Shown here piece by piece: positions 12,600 to 25,891 of a stretch of 64,000 nucleotides of DNA. This DNA comes from Xestospongia bergquistia (taxonomy: Eukaryota; Porifera; Demospongiae; Haplosclerida; Petrosiidae). The stretch is taken from NCBI GenBank assembly GCA_963965975.1, contig OZ014413.1, positions 10,212,601 through 10,276,600 on the forward strand, written 5' to 3'. Numbering within the stretch: position 1 is the first letter of the stretch; each line of letters begins with the position of its first letter. The position numbers and the translations under genes were made by a program. A model generated the notes under the pieces. It did not search any database and was not told the DNA's origin. It saw nothing but the letters and a program-made list of their open reading frames with translations.

Positions 12600-13020
12600 T
12601 AGTCTAATGTAGATCATTGTCCACACCACTTTGTAATAAAGTGAATAACGTCCATACACTCCTCATTTTGAGATGCCTAATATAATAAGACAAGACTCAT
12701 ACCTATGTCATGGATTAAGTATGAGACTGCTGACCTTAGTATTCATTACAAATTTACTCCAGTCCATTTTATTAGCACAACGTCCTCCTCTCTTGAAATC
12801 AACTTTCTGTTTTAATACTGGATAACCTAAGTGTTAATACAATGATATATTATATGTGTACTTGTTAAGGAATAATACACACATTGACATCAAAACATTA
12901 CTAGTGAGTGAATGGATTTTTATTACTGTACTTGTATTTTACCATGGACTAAATAAAATTGATCTTCTGGGAGGTGGGACTTTATATGGTATGTGCTAAA
13001 TAATTATGATTACTTATAAC
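12600..13020. repeat. Flank-module copy (3' half) leading into IFT172 copy B
   Basis: Matches the second half of the module and runs directly into IFT172-like exons, in the same order as at 5,170-5,850 and 14,390-14,820. Confidence 0.8.
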
Positions 13021-13440
13021 AAACTATTTTAGTATCATATGTACTTTGAACCCTGACCTGTTATAATACAGGGTAATGATACTACTCCAGTATGAGGAGA
13101 AGTAAGTGATGCTACATAAGTCTTTCTCTCCTCATCTAATGGTAAGATCTGTTCCACCTATAAAGAAAGAATGAAGAAGAGAAGTGATGAGTACTAAATG
13201 ATATATTAGTACAATTCTTACTCATCTGTCCATTGAGAGAGCAAGTACCCATTCCTAGATCTCTCCTCTCTTATCCTCTTGTAGGAAAATATACAGACTC
13301 ATTCCCAGTCCTAACATAGTCTTATTCCCAATCTAATACTGTCAAAACATAGGAATGAATTTTTACTCACTGGCATATAAGGTTGATCTGTATTTCAAAA
13401 GGTATATCAGTGTCCATAAAATCAGTATTGTCATGTGATT
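13020..13440 (-). pseudogene. Duplicated IFT172 C-terminal exons, copy B (pseudogene)
   Basis: Copies the three last IFT172 coding exons. The exon near 13,380-13,430 lacks about 7 bases present in the intact gene (TTGATCTGTATTTC against TTGATCTGGTAATGGTATTTC), shifting the frame. Similarity stops inside that exon at about 13,433, where unrelated sequence begins. Confidence 0.85.
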
Positions 13441-13679
13441 GATCTGTATCAGGTGCCCATCAAAGATGAGGTACCCTTGTTTTATCCACTGTAAATGGAT
13501 TGGTTTTATTTAAATAGTCCAGTGACAATTTTGTTGCAAATAGTATATATGAGATACTGACTAGTAACAAATATCACTCTTTTTTAATTACTAGTTGTGC
13601 AAACATTATTAATTAAAAAGAGGGTGGCAAAGGATTTCCCTGTATTAACAGAAAGCAACAGTGCTCTACCCTTCATTGT

Positions 13680-14810
13680 TACTAGTGCTAACATAAGAAG
13701 GAAATATAGTCTACATTGTGTATATACAGATTGTTATTGTCTAATGAGCAATATTGCTCATAGTCTCATAACGTTAACTCTGACAATCAACTAATGACTT
13801 GTTATTAGTATATTGATATAGTAATGAGAACAAAGTGGAGTTTACTAAACTTATCAATACCTCATCATTTATTAAATACATTGAAAATGACTATAGATTA
13901 TTAAATCAACAAATCCATTTTACAGTGTGAGCTCCTGTCTGTATCCGTATAGTTCTATCAGACCTTGTCTTCAGATCTTCTTAAACAACTACATTTTACT
14001 TAAGTACATTTTTCATATGTCCAATGTGACCAGATGTATACAAGAAAAGTACTTTCCCCATTGCAGTATGATAAAAGACTAATTCATACAACATAAATAA
14101 CCTGACTGGTATATATTATTTGGAATATACTTTGTTATGTAAACATGATTCTACATGAATTGAAACCAATTCATTGACATATTAAAAAGTAAAGATATAA
14201 GATGTCCCATTAGTTGTTAAATTGATTGCATCTGGAATGTCACAAACAAGTATAAATATAGTGTGTATTATATGGTATTAGAATAAGTTCTTTTTATTGT
14301 CTTTAAAATATTTATCTACATATTCATTTCTCTATATTTATTATACTATGTATTATTGAAACGTATGGGTGGGGTTTAGTGGTTGACCACACCATTTTGT
14401 AATAAAGTGAATGACATCCATACACTCCTCATTTTGAGATGCCTAATATGATAAGACAAGACTCATACCTATGTCATGGATTAAGTATGAGACTGCTGAC
14501 CTTAGTATTCATTACAAATTTACTCCAGTCCATTTTATTAGCACAACGTCCTCCTCTCTTGAAATCAAGTTTCTGTTTTAATACTGGATAACCTAAGTAT
14601 TAATACAATGATATATTATATGTGTACTTGTTAAGGAATAATACTTACACTGACATCAAAACATGACTAGTGAGTAAATAGACTTTTATTATTACATTTA
14701 TATTTATCATAGACTACATAAAATCAATCTTCTAGGTGGTGGGACTTTATATGGCTACACTACATACTTATGATTACTTATAGCAAACTAAATTAATATA
14801 TATTGTAGTA
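13680..14810. repeat. Module G plus flank module, copy nearest IFT172
   Basis: Module G (13,680-13,945) followed by the full flank module (13,945-14,810), ending at the real IFT172 stop codon. Since this one adjoins the intact gene, it is likely the parent of the other copies. That is an inference. Confidence 0.75.
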
Positions 14811-17800
14811 TCATATGTACTTTGAACCCTGACCTGTTATAATACAGGGCAATGATACTACTCCAGTATGAGGAGAAGTAAGAGATGCTACATAAGTCTG
14901 TCTCTCCTCATCTAATGGTAAGGTTTGCTCTACCTATAAAGAAAGAATGAAGAAGAGAAGTGATGAGTATCAAATGATATTCTTACTCGTCTGTCCATTG
15001 AGAGAGCAAGTACCCATTCCTTGATCTCTTCTCTCTTATCCTCCTGTAGGAAAATATATACACTCATTCTCATTCCCAATATAGTCTTATTCCCAATCTA
15101 ATACTGTCAAAACATAGGAATGAGTTTTTACTCACTGGCATATAAGGTTGATCTGGTAATGGTATTTCAAAAGGTATATCAGTGTCCATAAAATCAGTAT
15201 TGTCTAACATATCAAGTGACCCTTCTTCAATAGCCTAGAGAGAGAGGTATTTCAAAGCTAGTATTCTTTCTATAGTCACTTACTTCACTCAAATCCAAGA
15301 AACGATTAAAGAATATAAAGGCCATTCTTTCATTACCAACAGCCTACAATGATAATACACATGTAGTACATATACAAGTATATTGTTAGTATCTCACATT
15401 GTACTACTTACCTTACAATAATTTCCAGCTTCATAAAAAGCTCTATCAGCAGGTATTACATCAGTATGACGTAACATAGATACTGATAATTTAGCTACTA
15501 TACCACTTAACTGTGGTACATGATGACAAGCTGCTCGTGTTGACATATAATGAGCTATTAATAGATACTGCTCAAACTCTCGATAACTCAGACTTCCAGT
15601 CTCTGATGTCCTAGCAAGTTCCTCAACCTACAGAATTTACAATGGTACTTAATATCAAACAGCTCTCTCTAAAATGTTAATACAATCTTAAAGAGTCAAT
15701 AGTTCTATAGGAGGTCTACATTTAGCAGTAATAGAATATAGATTTTTTAATGCACAACAAAGTATGGACTTCATAGCTCAACTTCCTTGATAGATTACTA
15801 CATTTGATGAACACATAGAGCTATTCTCTATTACTAACCAGTGTAAACAGCATATTCCTTAAGCTGGCATATGTGGAATAAGCACTAGGACCTTCAAGGT
15901 TCTCTCCAAATACTTCCAGACATAATCTTTTGTAGATGTTAAAATTTTGTGGAGTAGCTGGAGGTTTGTAAGTTGTGTATAATTTAAGAGCTGAGAGTGA
16001 GGCATTGTTTTTGATGAGTTCTGCTGCATAAAGTGCAACATATTTATCTAATATACTAGGACCCTATGAACATGAGAAGAGGATGAAGAGAGACAATGGA
16101 TGGAAAGGAAAAAGGAGAAGATGAAAGTGATGTAAGAGGATGATATGTTTCTTAAGGTAAGTGTATCTTCTTACTTGTTGTTTGGCTAGTTCTAAACACT
16201 TGTCCCATTCTCCAGATTGCATGTACATTTTAAGAGCACCATCAGGATCAACACTCTTCATCTAATGTATGTTTACAATGTAATAGATATTATCTACTAT
16301 ATTATGTACCTCTTCTGGTCTGTTTTTCTGTTTTAAGAATTCAATATATGCCTGTTCAACATATTGTTCAAATCTATAATGAAGAGAGATCATAGTAATC
16401 TTATGATATATACATAAGTACCTTGGTGCTATGTTCTGTGCAACATGACGTGCTTTCTCCCATTCCTCTCCAGTAATAAACATATCAATACCTTCTTTGA
16501 TCATATCAACACTTATGAATAGTTCACCAGCCTATATTAAAGGATTGATAGATGAACAGACAAAGTGTAGATATTATAATCTTACCATTCCATATTTCTT
16601 AATATTAGCCAGTCTATCACAAACTAATGTTACGACATTTGTTTCTTTCTCTGGACTGAACTTACTACACAAGTCCACAGCCTATATACACACAATATAA
16701 TATCAATTACATTAATAATATATACTTTGTTCCAGCATTGTATTAAGAGATCAGTATTATCACAGTTCTGTACTGTTAATTGAAGATACATCTCAATAGC
16801 TCGACTATATTCTCCACTATTTTCCCACGTCTTAGCTTGTGATAGGAGGTCTTGATAATTTCTATAGAAATAAGGAATGAGATTATGGTCATACAAAGTG
16901 AGCTGACTTACTTGCCACTTTTGGCAGCCATTTCTCTCTGGAAATCATCAAGCTGTTTAAATTATACAAGAATATAAGTTCTAATATCTGTCAATGTATA
17001 TCATATACCTTATGTGGTAAGTATTCTTTAATAATACGTAGTGCATCAGACCACATCTCAGCCTCCTAACAGAGAAAGAGAGAGCGACATCATATGTTAA
17101 TAATATTAAACATCATAGTCATCGTAGTAATATTACTTTATAATTTGTCACAGCCAAATCAGGTCTGTCAGCTCGTAATAAAAAGGTCTCTGCTTTCTGG
17201 AAGTCTTTTTTTGAAAAGGCTACTCGTGCCTAAAGTAAAAAGGATAAGGGAACAATAGAGGATATCGGAGGATGTACCTGTCCGATAAGAACATCAGGCA
17301 GGCTCTCAGGGGAATGTTTCTCGGCAACACGTTGGGCGGAGTCCCAGTCATGTTGATGTACATACCTGAGAAAGAAAGGAAGGAATATATGATGTGGATA
17401 TACATGTATGTACATTAGGACGGCTTCTTTGGGTCCTCCCCCTTGGATGAATTCCACTTCTGCTTCTTTAAATTTACCCTAAAATGGGTGTGGCTTATTG
17501 ATATTTGGGTGTGTTTTTTTATGTACCTCATCTTCTAAATACAGTGCATATTTCATGTGAATATCTGGTAACTTAGATTTGAGACCAACTTTAGCTATTT
17601 CAAAGGCAAAATCAAATGAACTGGAAAGAAAGAGAGAGAGATCATTACATACATACATACACACACATACCAGTTCTCTGTAGCATAATCAACAGCTGCC
17701 TCTAATAAGCCAAATTTTGATAACAACTTAACAGCAGATTCTCCACCTACATATAATAAATTAACTATTAATAATTAGTGCACATTACCTAGACTCTTAG

Positions 17801-18172
17801 CCCATAAATATGCCACCTGATTAGCAGCATTTGACCCACCATAACTTTTAGCTACCTATATTGAGTAGGAAACATCTATTCATTTAGTCATCCTTTTATT
17901 CACTAACTCTATAAGCATCGTCCCATAAACTGTGTGTCCTGTACATATTTACTGCTGACTTCCATTCATTAGCTTCAATAAAATGATGTTCAGCTTGTCT
18001 GTATTGTCTATCACCTTCTAACTCCTATATACCATATAAGGATGTATATATTATAGGAGTAATGGTATGTACCTTTGCTAAGTGTAGATGGGTATCTGGT
18101 AGTATGTCAGGATGATATGTAGCTACTAGTTTGATCATTGGATCATACTAAGGAGAAAGTTTATAGTGACTT

Positions 18173-18223
<51 letters not shown>

Positions 18224-21200
18224 TCTCTCTCTCACCTGTTTATTCTTGTTATACATACTAATAGCAAGATCATGCTCCTTTACTAACACATAAAGTCGTT
18301 CAGCTTCTCTCAGTCTTCCTTCTTTCTCTAACTCTTCTGCTTTAGCCATATATACTCTGTGTACTTCCTCACTCTCCATGCATTCTGCAGCTATTCTATA
18401 AGCTGGTTCCCATTGATCAGCTTTAATATACATCTCTACAGCCTCTTTAGATAAACCACCTTTTAGATAGAAGGATTCAGCCAACTATAAAGAATTAAAT
18501 ATCAGATAATGGTGCATAAAATGTAGTTAGATCACTGATGCTTACTAATGGTAGCTATCCTAGGTCACTATGGTAAGTACAGATGTTCGTTTGTCTAGAA
18601 CCTAGGTCACTGTAGTAAGTACTGATGTTCACTAGTCTAGAGCTTACTAATGGTACATGAAGTTATTCTATTTCACTATCATTGTACTATCTTACTTGAT
18701 AGTTCTTTATTGAGGCATAATGGTCAGCAATCTGTCTAAAATACTCTCCAGCTACAGATGAATCTTGTGTCTCTGCTATCTGGGCAGCTTTATTCCAATG
18801 ACGACCTTGTATAGCAGCATCAATAGCCTTCAAGACATTACCAGCTTCAATATAATGCATTATAGCAGCCTCATATTGTTTTTGAACACACAGTTGATCA
18901 CCCCATTGTCCTTCCAAACCAACTACTTCACTAGGGTATGCACCACGGGCTAGTTCTACTGCTCTTCTAAAGGCTCCACCTCTTCTGTAAGCCTCCATTG
19001 CTTCTTGATAGAGACGGGCTTGTTCATAGAGCTCTCCTGCTTTTTCATTAAGTCCTCCTTTCATCAATGAAGTGGCAATTTGTTGTAAAAGATCCAAATG
19101 TCCAGCTAGTTCCTAGTTGATGATATTCATGTGGGTGAAAGTGTAAATAGTGAGGGTGAAATGGTACATGTACATGTATGTGATGAGGGTGTGAATAGTG
19201 AGGGTGAAATGTACATGTACATGTATGTGGTGAGGGTATAAGTAGTAAGGGTGAATGGTATATGTACATTTATGTGGTGAGGATGTGAATAGTGAGGGTG
19301 AACTAGGGAGTGGTATGCTATATTAAAGGTAAGTATTGCTGCTCTTACAGAATGTTGCATAACTAATCGAGCTGCTTTAGCTGGTAGTCCAGCCTTCAAA
19401 TAAAGGTTAACAGCGGAATGAAGGTCACCTTCCTTTTCTCTCATTTCTCCAGCTCTCTCTTCTTGACCAGAATCTAACAACCACTGGAGATGTGAGGCTT
19501 TAAGACCCTCAAGATCAGAATGACCCTGTAATTAAAAGATCATAATTAATAGTACAATTATATTACAACTGACAGTTATCTCAGCTACAGTAATGGCATC
19601 CTCCCAACGACCTAGCTCCTTGTACATGTCCATAGCTTGTTGGGCGTCGCCTCTCTCTAATAGAAGACGTTCAGCTTGTTTAAACTGCTTGTTTAAAATG
19701 GCTACTTTAGCTTGCACTAAATAATGATGACTCCCATCATGACCCTGGAGAAGAGGACAATGGATGAATAGATGGATGGATAGATAAATGGATGGATAGG
19801 TGAATGGATAGACAAACAGCTGGGTCAATGGATGTATTGACAGAAAGATAAAGAGTTGAGTTACTGAACTGTTCATGTACTTACAGTTTCTGTTGTGATT
19901 TGGTTTGCTAATGCATTCACATCTCTCAAGTATTTGGCTTTAGAGACATCACCAATGGCAGCAAAACATCTATAGAGACAATGTAATATAAGGAGTTAAC
20001 AAAATAGCTGACCTTTCTGCCATTTTGAGTTGTCCTTCTTGCAGTGTTAGTCCAGCTAATGTTCTCCACATTGCTTCGGCCTCTTTTGTCATTTCAAGTG
20101 TCTCTAAAAACTGGAGAGCTCTTAAATGATTTCCATCATCAATAGCTACAAGAAAAGAACAGAAAGTTAATGTACATTTATAATCACAGTTCCCTCTCTT
20201 TTTAAAATAGAGTCAAAAGTATCATGTTATACATATAAACATTTAAGTCTTAAGAGTTCAATTTTTCTGATCTGATATTTATAGAATCCACTGACCAGTT
20301 CCAAATTCAATCAATCCTTCATCAAGACGATATGATATGGTCTCTACGCCACTTTGTACAATAACTTGAGTCTGCCCTCCTTGTCGTTCAACTCCTACAA
20401 CTTCTCCTTTCATTGGAAACATTGTAACTTTGTCAGGAGTATCAATGTTGTACCAAACACAGAGACTGGCTCTGTTCTGAGCTACAACTACATCACTTTG
20501 AGGTACCCACTAGAGAATGGACAGAGGATGAATGAATGGATGAATGGTGATGTATAAAGATGATGAATGGATGAATAGGTGGATGGATTGACAGACAGAC
20601 CTGAACATAGGAGCAATAAGAGAGTAGTGGAGTCATAGTCTCACTCTCCACATCATAAAGATGTAACTATAATATGTATACAAAACATTTAGATATTCAA
20701 TGACACAATACAATGTCATATGTACCTTTAATTTCTTGTCACGAAACAATAATTTACGACCAGTTTCATTCAGCTATTATTAATAGTTATAAAGTAGTTA
20801 TAAACTGATACTATTACTAGTGACTACTTACCTCTAACCAGTTAATTTTAGTCTCATGATTTATAGTACCAATTGTAATTCCCATAGTGAGATCAACTGA
20901 AAGGAAATGTATTTATGCAATAAGTTAAATATAGTACATATACATGTAAATATACATGTACATGTACATGATGTAGTAGACACACTTACGGATGCTGATA
21001 GTATGGAGATCAATCAGATAGGCTAATTTCTTACACTCTTCTATATCACGTTGTTTTCTTTCATTAATACGAACACTAAACAAAATACAATCACTTAATT
21101 GTATTTAAGTTGACTTTAGTATGAGTCTAGTGGTTTTAGAATGAGACCATTATTGGTATGGGTATGAGACTTTGAGTATATGAGTGAGGTATTTGTAATT

Positions 21201-24200
21201 AACCTGATGAGATGAGGGTTCATGACTTCGGTTCGTACAGATCCTAAGATATCATTGATACCATATTCCACTAAAGTAAGTTCTCCAGCATTGAAGATCA
21301 TACCAACATTCTCATTCTCAAAGTAAAACTTTTCATTACCTCCAGTATCAGCCCATAGGATCTTAACAAATATCACATTCAGTCAATATTGTGACTGTCT
21401 TTCTCCCTTACCTCACTAAGTTTACAGTTGCCCATGTCTCCCAATAGTAGAGTAGATGATGTATGAGCAACAATGTAACGATCTTTGCCCATAATGTCCA
21501 CCTTCTCAATTTCATATCCATAATTTGATTTTAAGATGACACGAGCACCAGTCCCTAAGTTCTTGACAACAACCTACATATAGAATAGTACAGTACCTTT
21601 TAATGGAGACTTATCACATGTCATGTAATCACTACAATACTATCAGTCTATGAATTATATATATATGTATTGTTAATATTACTGTACTAATATATTGTAT
21701 TATTAATGTAGGTAATAGTATATACTATATTTCATTAACATTACCTGACTTGGTCCAACATAGGTGAGTTCAAATTTATTTCTATATGTCACACGTTTGA
21801 GACAACAATCAAAATTATCCACAGCACCACATAATGATCCCTAATATAACAATAGGGTAATATCAATTAATTATACTTTAATCTGGAGATTATATATTAT
21901 TATATTATTACACATTTAATATATGGAATAAGCTGTCTCTAACTTATAAAATATCAAGGAAGGTAATTATTGTTATATATTTCAGTAAACCTCCATGGAG
22001 TGACACTTTGGGACCTTGGGGGGGGGGGCTAAAGATATATCCCTCAATTACATGGAGGTTAATTCTACTGTAGAAATGTCCACAGAATAGAGGGTAAATG
22101 CATGTAGTTATATTATCCTTTATAATTAGTTTATTTTAAAGCTCCATTGTGTACTTACTGATGTTAATCTTGTACCATCTCTCTTCCATGTTAGAGCTGT
22201 TATTGTGTAGAGATTAGGAATAGTTTTGGGCGGGGCTTCATCCCACATTTCTTTACGAGGAGACCAATTGTACACTCTCAACCTAAAACAGAAACAAAAC
22301 ATTGATTACAATGTAAGTCAACACATAAGGGAAAAACACCCTATATAACCTTTAACCTTTTATAACCTAATACTATGTGCATAACTCAGTATACTATAAT
22401 TATATATAATTTTCTTTAAATATTTGCTTTTTTAGGAGAAATTGAACTCATATATATATATATATATATATATATTTAATATGACTTTTACTATACTGCA
22501 GTCATTGACAGCGATTGTCTTACCTATCAAAGCTACCTAATACAATAGTTTGTCCACTAGGACTAGTAGCTGCACACATAAACTCTTTCTCATCATCTTC
22601 TCTTGAATAATCAAATTGTTGAACTGGCTTGCCTAGAATGTAGTCATAATAAAAGTCACATTATGAGGATCTTATGAAGGGATGTACCTGCGTGACTGTA
22701 GACTATTACTCTCTTATCACAACCAGCTGCAATTATTGTAGATAGTCCCCAAGACAATGCATACGGTGGGCAACTGTGTTTACAGACTGGACCCTAGAAA
22801 TGTTATGTAAAGTAGAGGTGTGGCTATGATGTAATAATGATGTTATTATGTACCTTGGAGAGTTCTGATTCACCTTCAAATGTATATCTCACTATAGTAC
22901 CATCGGCATGTCCACAGAGAATACCTTGACCAGTAGGACTATTAATGGATAAATACATTGAGAAATGGATGAATGAATTTAAGTGATAGATAGATGAATC
23001 AATGAATGGATACATGATTTGGGTTGATAAAAGAGCAATGTATTGAATATGTATGTTAATGGATATATGATTTGAGATGATTATAGAGAAATGGATGGAT
23101 TTATTAAGTAATGAATGCATAATACAAAACAGACCTTGAGACTAGAGACACAACATAGGAATCTGATGAATATATAGTTTGTGATTTGGTCCCTTTAGAT
23201 CCAGCTAACTTTACTTTACCATCAGCTAAACCAAACACAAATGAAGACTGTTGTACTGGCCAGATCAATGTAGTAACTGCACTCTATATTATTATAGACA
23301 ATCTTATAATCTATCTATCCATCCATCCTTCTATCTATCATGCATCCATCAGACTATTTGTCTGTCAAACAAAACATTCATCCATCCATTTCTGTCCATT
23401 GTTCTATCCATTCATCTATTAATTAATCCATCCATCCATTTAGAACTACGCAAATTTACAAACTTACTTGTAAAATGATTTTGTTACAGATAACTTTCTT
23501 TTCTCCCCTGTAATTAGTAATAATAAATGATGTCATCATTAAATTAAGTTACCATTTCTCTCCAATCTTGTATACAAATATAATATTATCAGATTGACCA
23601 ACAGCAACTTTAGTGGAGTCTGGAGAGAAGGCCATTGCAGTCACTTGATAGCATTTCTTACCTAACTGTAAACAGAAAAACCAATAGCACTACATGTATC
23701 AGATTGTATATCAGCCTCATTCCCAAACCATATGGTATAGGCATGAGAAGAAGATAAAAACAGTACATAGTTATTTAGCAGACAGAGAAAGCATTAAAAG
23801 GTGTTAATATATACATTAGTAAATAATACCAGAGACCTGGTCTTATATGTAATGAGAAATCTATTATCTAGTCACAACTTTCTAATACACTCATAAGTTG
23901 CTGGTACTAACTCCAGCCATAGTATATGATCAATTAATGTATTATGAAAGAAGAATGTTAGCACTGGAAACATTTTTTCCCTTTTAAACATTTATAATGG
24001 TTGCATCAAGACCCTTCATTGAAATATTATAAATTAAATACATGTATAATTTGTAATGTACATGTACATACGTCAGGATTAGCTGGTTTGGTGGCAAATT
24101 TATCTCTCTTCTCTCCATGTTCGTCAAACAACAGAACTACTCTGTCTACAGTACACACAGCAAGTTTACTATTATTGGGGGCCCATGCTAGAGCTGTAAC

Positions 24201-24318
24201 TTTAGCAGCACTGTCCTGGAAGGAAAGAAAACATATTGAGAAATCCTAATTGAGAACTATCTATTATATTATGACTTACCTGAGGCTGAAGTAAAGTTTT
24301 CAAATGTTTTAACTGCAT
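14811..24318 (-). CDS. IFT172: Intraflagellar transport protein 172 (many exons)
   Basis: Large IFT-B subunit carrying cargo along ciliary microtubules. The first coding exon (about 24,280-24,318) reads [13 protein letters not shown]. The N-terminal beta-propeller follows, with [20 protein letters not shown] (about 24,100-24,180), [13 protein letters not shown] (about 22,900), [19 protein letters not shown] (about 21,300) and NPHLIR (about 21,200). The C-terminal two thirds is TPR-like helical repeat ([11 protein letters not shown] near 19,380; [20 protein letters not shown] near 18,280; [11 protein letters not shown] near 17,410). The end is [17 protein letters not shown] (about 15,160) and a last exon (14,811-14,932) with [11 protein letters not shown]... 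LPCIITG. It stops there with TGA, about 50 residues short of the vertebrate C terminus; either the tail is lost or a further exon went unseen. Many introns hold GGAT/CCAT or CT repeats. The start is 249 bp from RPL21, divergently. Confidence 0.93.
18176..18234. repeat. (CT)n microsatellite
   Basis: About 58 bp of CT repeat inside an IFT172 intron, immediately after the exon encoding [11 protein letters not shown]. Confidence 0.95.
18538..18660. repeat. 60-bp minisatellite, two units, in an IFT172 intron
   Basis: Two inverted-orientation units of the family seen at 28,509-29,095: TGCTTACTAATGGTAGCTAT, CCTAGGTCACT, GGTAAGTAC, GATGTTC, CTAGTCTAGAGCTTACTAAT. Confidence 0.85.
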
Positions 24319-24567
24319 TTTACTACAGGCGATCCTCTCCCCTCAAGAAATATTCATCTGTTTGTTGGTTGCTATAGAAACCAAATCCCTCCTACTAAAA
24401 GACATGTGTACTAATTATTATGAAGAGGTGTGGACAACTGTTATAAAGTTTTATTGCGCATGCTCGAATAATTCTTGAGCACATGGTCTAAGTAGAAGGT
24501 ACATTTTTATATTGTATTGTTGGTGTTATGGTCAGTTTTTTTTATATCTACAGGTTAGTTATTCAAA
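24319..24567. promoter_or_regulatory. Shared divergent promoter of IFT172 and RPL21
   Basis: 249 bp between two start codons facing away from each other. A partial X-box (GGTTGCTATAGAAACC, 24,367-24,382) sits about 50 bp from the IFT172 ATG; on the reverse strand its right half, AGCAAC, matches the RFX half-site exactly. An NRF1-like core, TGCGCATGC (24,455-24,463), lies near the centre. RPL21 probably has a non-coding first exon with a donor at about 24,499 (GAAG/GTACAT) and an acceptor before 24,554. Confidence 0.55.
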
Positions 24568-25677
24568 ATGGGTACACATGGATATAGACGTGGGACTCGG
24601 CACATTTTTTCTCGACGCTTTCGCAAGAAAGGTATCTTTCTAAGTTCCCAAAGTATTGTTGTCAATAATATTTAATAGGTCCCATTGCTTTGTCAACATA
24701 CATGAAAGTGTATAAAGTAGGAGACTATGTTGATATTAAGGTAAGGAATTGGTATGTGTAGCTGTGTATTAAACAACTCCGCCCAAAATGGGACTTCCAA
24801 GTCCTAACTATTTATGTCATGTTTGTGCTGTATATCAAAAATCTATTGGCACATAAAAATATGGTGGTCAGTGATGGTATCCTAATATGTAGCTAGTTAA
24901 AATAGTTGTGTTTAACTCTTTTATTGGAATACTGTTTGGAATACAGTATAGTTAATAAGGTAGTATAGGGTTTGTAACTAATGGTTAAGCCAATACTGAT
25001 CATTCACCTGATAACCAATATATGTTATAATCATGTATTTAGGATTTAGTACTTTGTTTGTTTTTTCTTAGTTTATTTGGTAACATTACTACAGTAATAT
25101 ATCGTGTACTCCTTGTCCTACTAACTAGGTAAATGGTGCTGTCCACAAAGGTATGCCTTTTAAATTTTATCATGGACGAACTGGCAAAGTATTTAATGTT
25201 AGCAAAAGAGCTCTTGGAATAATTGTCACTAAACAAATCAGGTGGGTGTGGTCATTGTTACCATGGAAACAATAGTAGCCATTTTTTTTATAGGAATCGT
25301 ATTATTGACAAGAGGATACATGTGAGAATAGAGCATGTACAACCATCACGTTGTCGTGAGGACTTCTTTAAAAGAATTCAAGAAAACAAGGCCAAGAGAC
25401 GTCAAGCACAGGAGAATAAAACTAAAATTATGGTAATTATATGTTGGTAAATGGACAGATAGACAGATGAATGGATAGATTAACAGATAAACATATGGAT
25501 GGGTAGATAACTGGATAAAATGGATGATAAAATTTAATTCAATTGTTTGTATTTTATTTGCTGTAGCCTGGTGACTTAAAAAGAAAGCCTGCTCAACCTC
25601 GTGAAGGACATTTTGTTAAAATGAAAGGAAAAACCATTGAAAGTTTGGAGCCAATACCCTATGCATTTTTGGGCTGA
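24568..25677 (+). CDS. RPL21: 60S ribosomal protein L21 (eL21)
   Basis: Five coding exons: 24568-24631, 24679-24740, 25129-25241, 25294-25432, 25567-25677, all with GT/AG introns, totalling 489 nt and encoding 162 residues (vertebrate L21 has 160). The translation is collinear with eL21: [74 protein letters not shown] and an end [10 protein letters not shown]. Structural component of the large ribosomal subunit, expected to be highly expressed. A GGAT/GACAGAT repeat fills part of the last intron. Confidence 0.97.
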
Positions 25678-25891
25678 AAAACTTGTTCATGATAGCAATG
25701 TTTTATTCAGATATAAAAATGTATTTGAAATTTAGTATTGAGACCAATTTTTAGTTCCCCGCGCCTGTCCGGTTCAGGAACGAAATTGTCTCAGGATTAC
25801 GGGGTAATTATTAAAATGGGTGGGGCTGGATTACGGATCAACGGACGTCCGTTGTACATCAGATGATACTTTGTAAATAGTGAAACAAGTC
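25678..25891. promoter_or_regulatory. Short RPL21-VPS37A spacer with CRE-like palindrome
   Basis: 214 bp between the RPL21 stop and the next ATG. It contains the perfect 14-bp palindrome AACGGACGTCCGTT (25,840-25,853), centred on GACGTC, 39 bp before the VPS37A ATG. GC content is higher than nearby. Confidence 0.45.

Noticed and set aside
24872-25016. Possible intronic C/D snoRNA in RPL21 (GTGATGG and CTGA boxes)
   Set aside because: The box C is imperfect, the spacing of about 140 nt is too long, and no terminal stem was seen.
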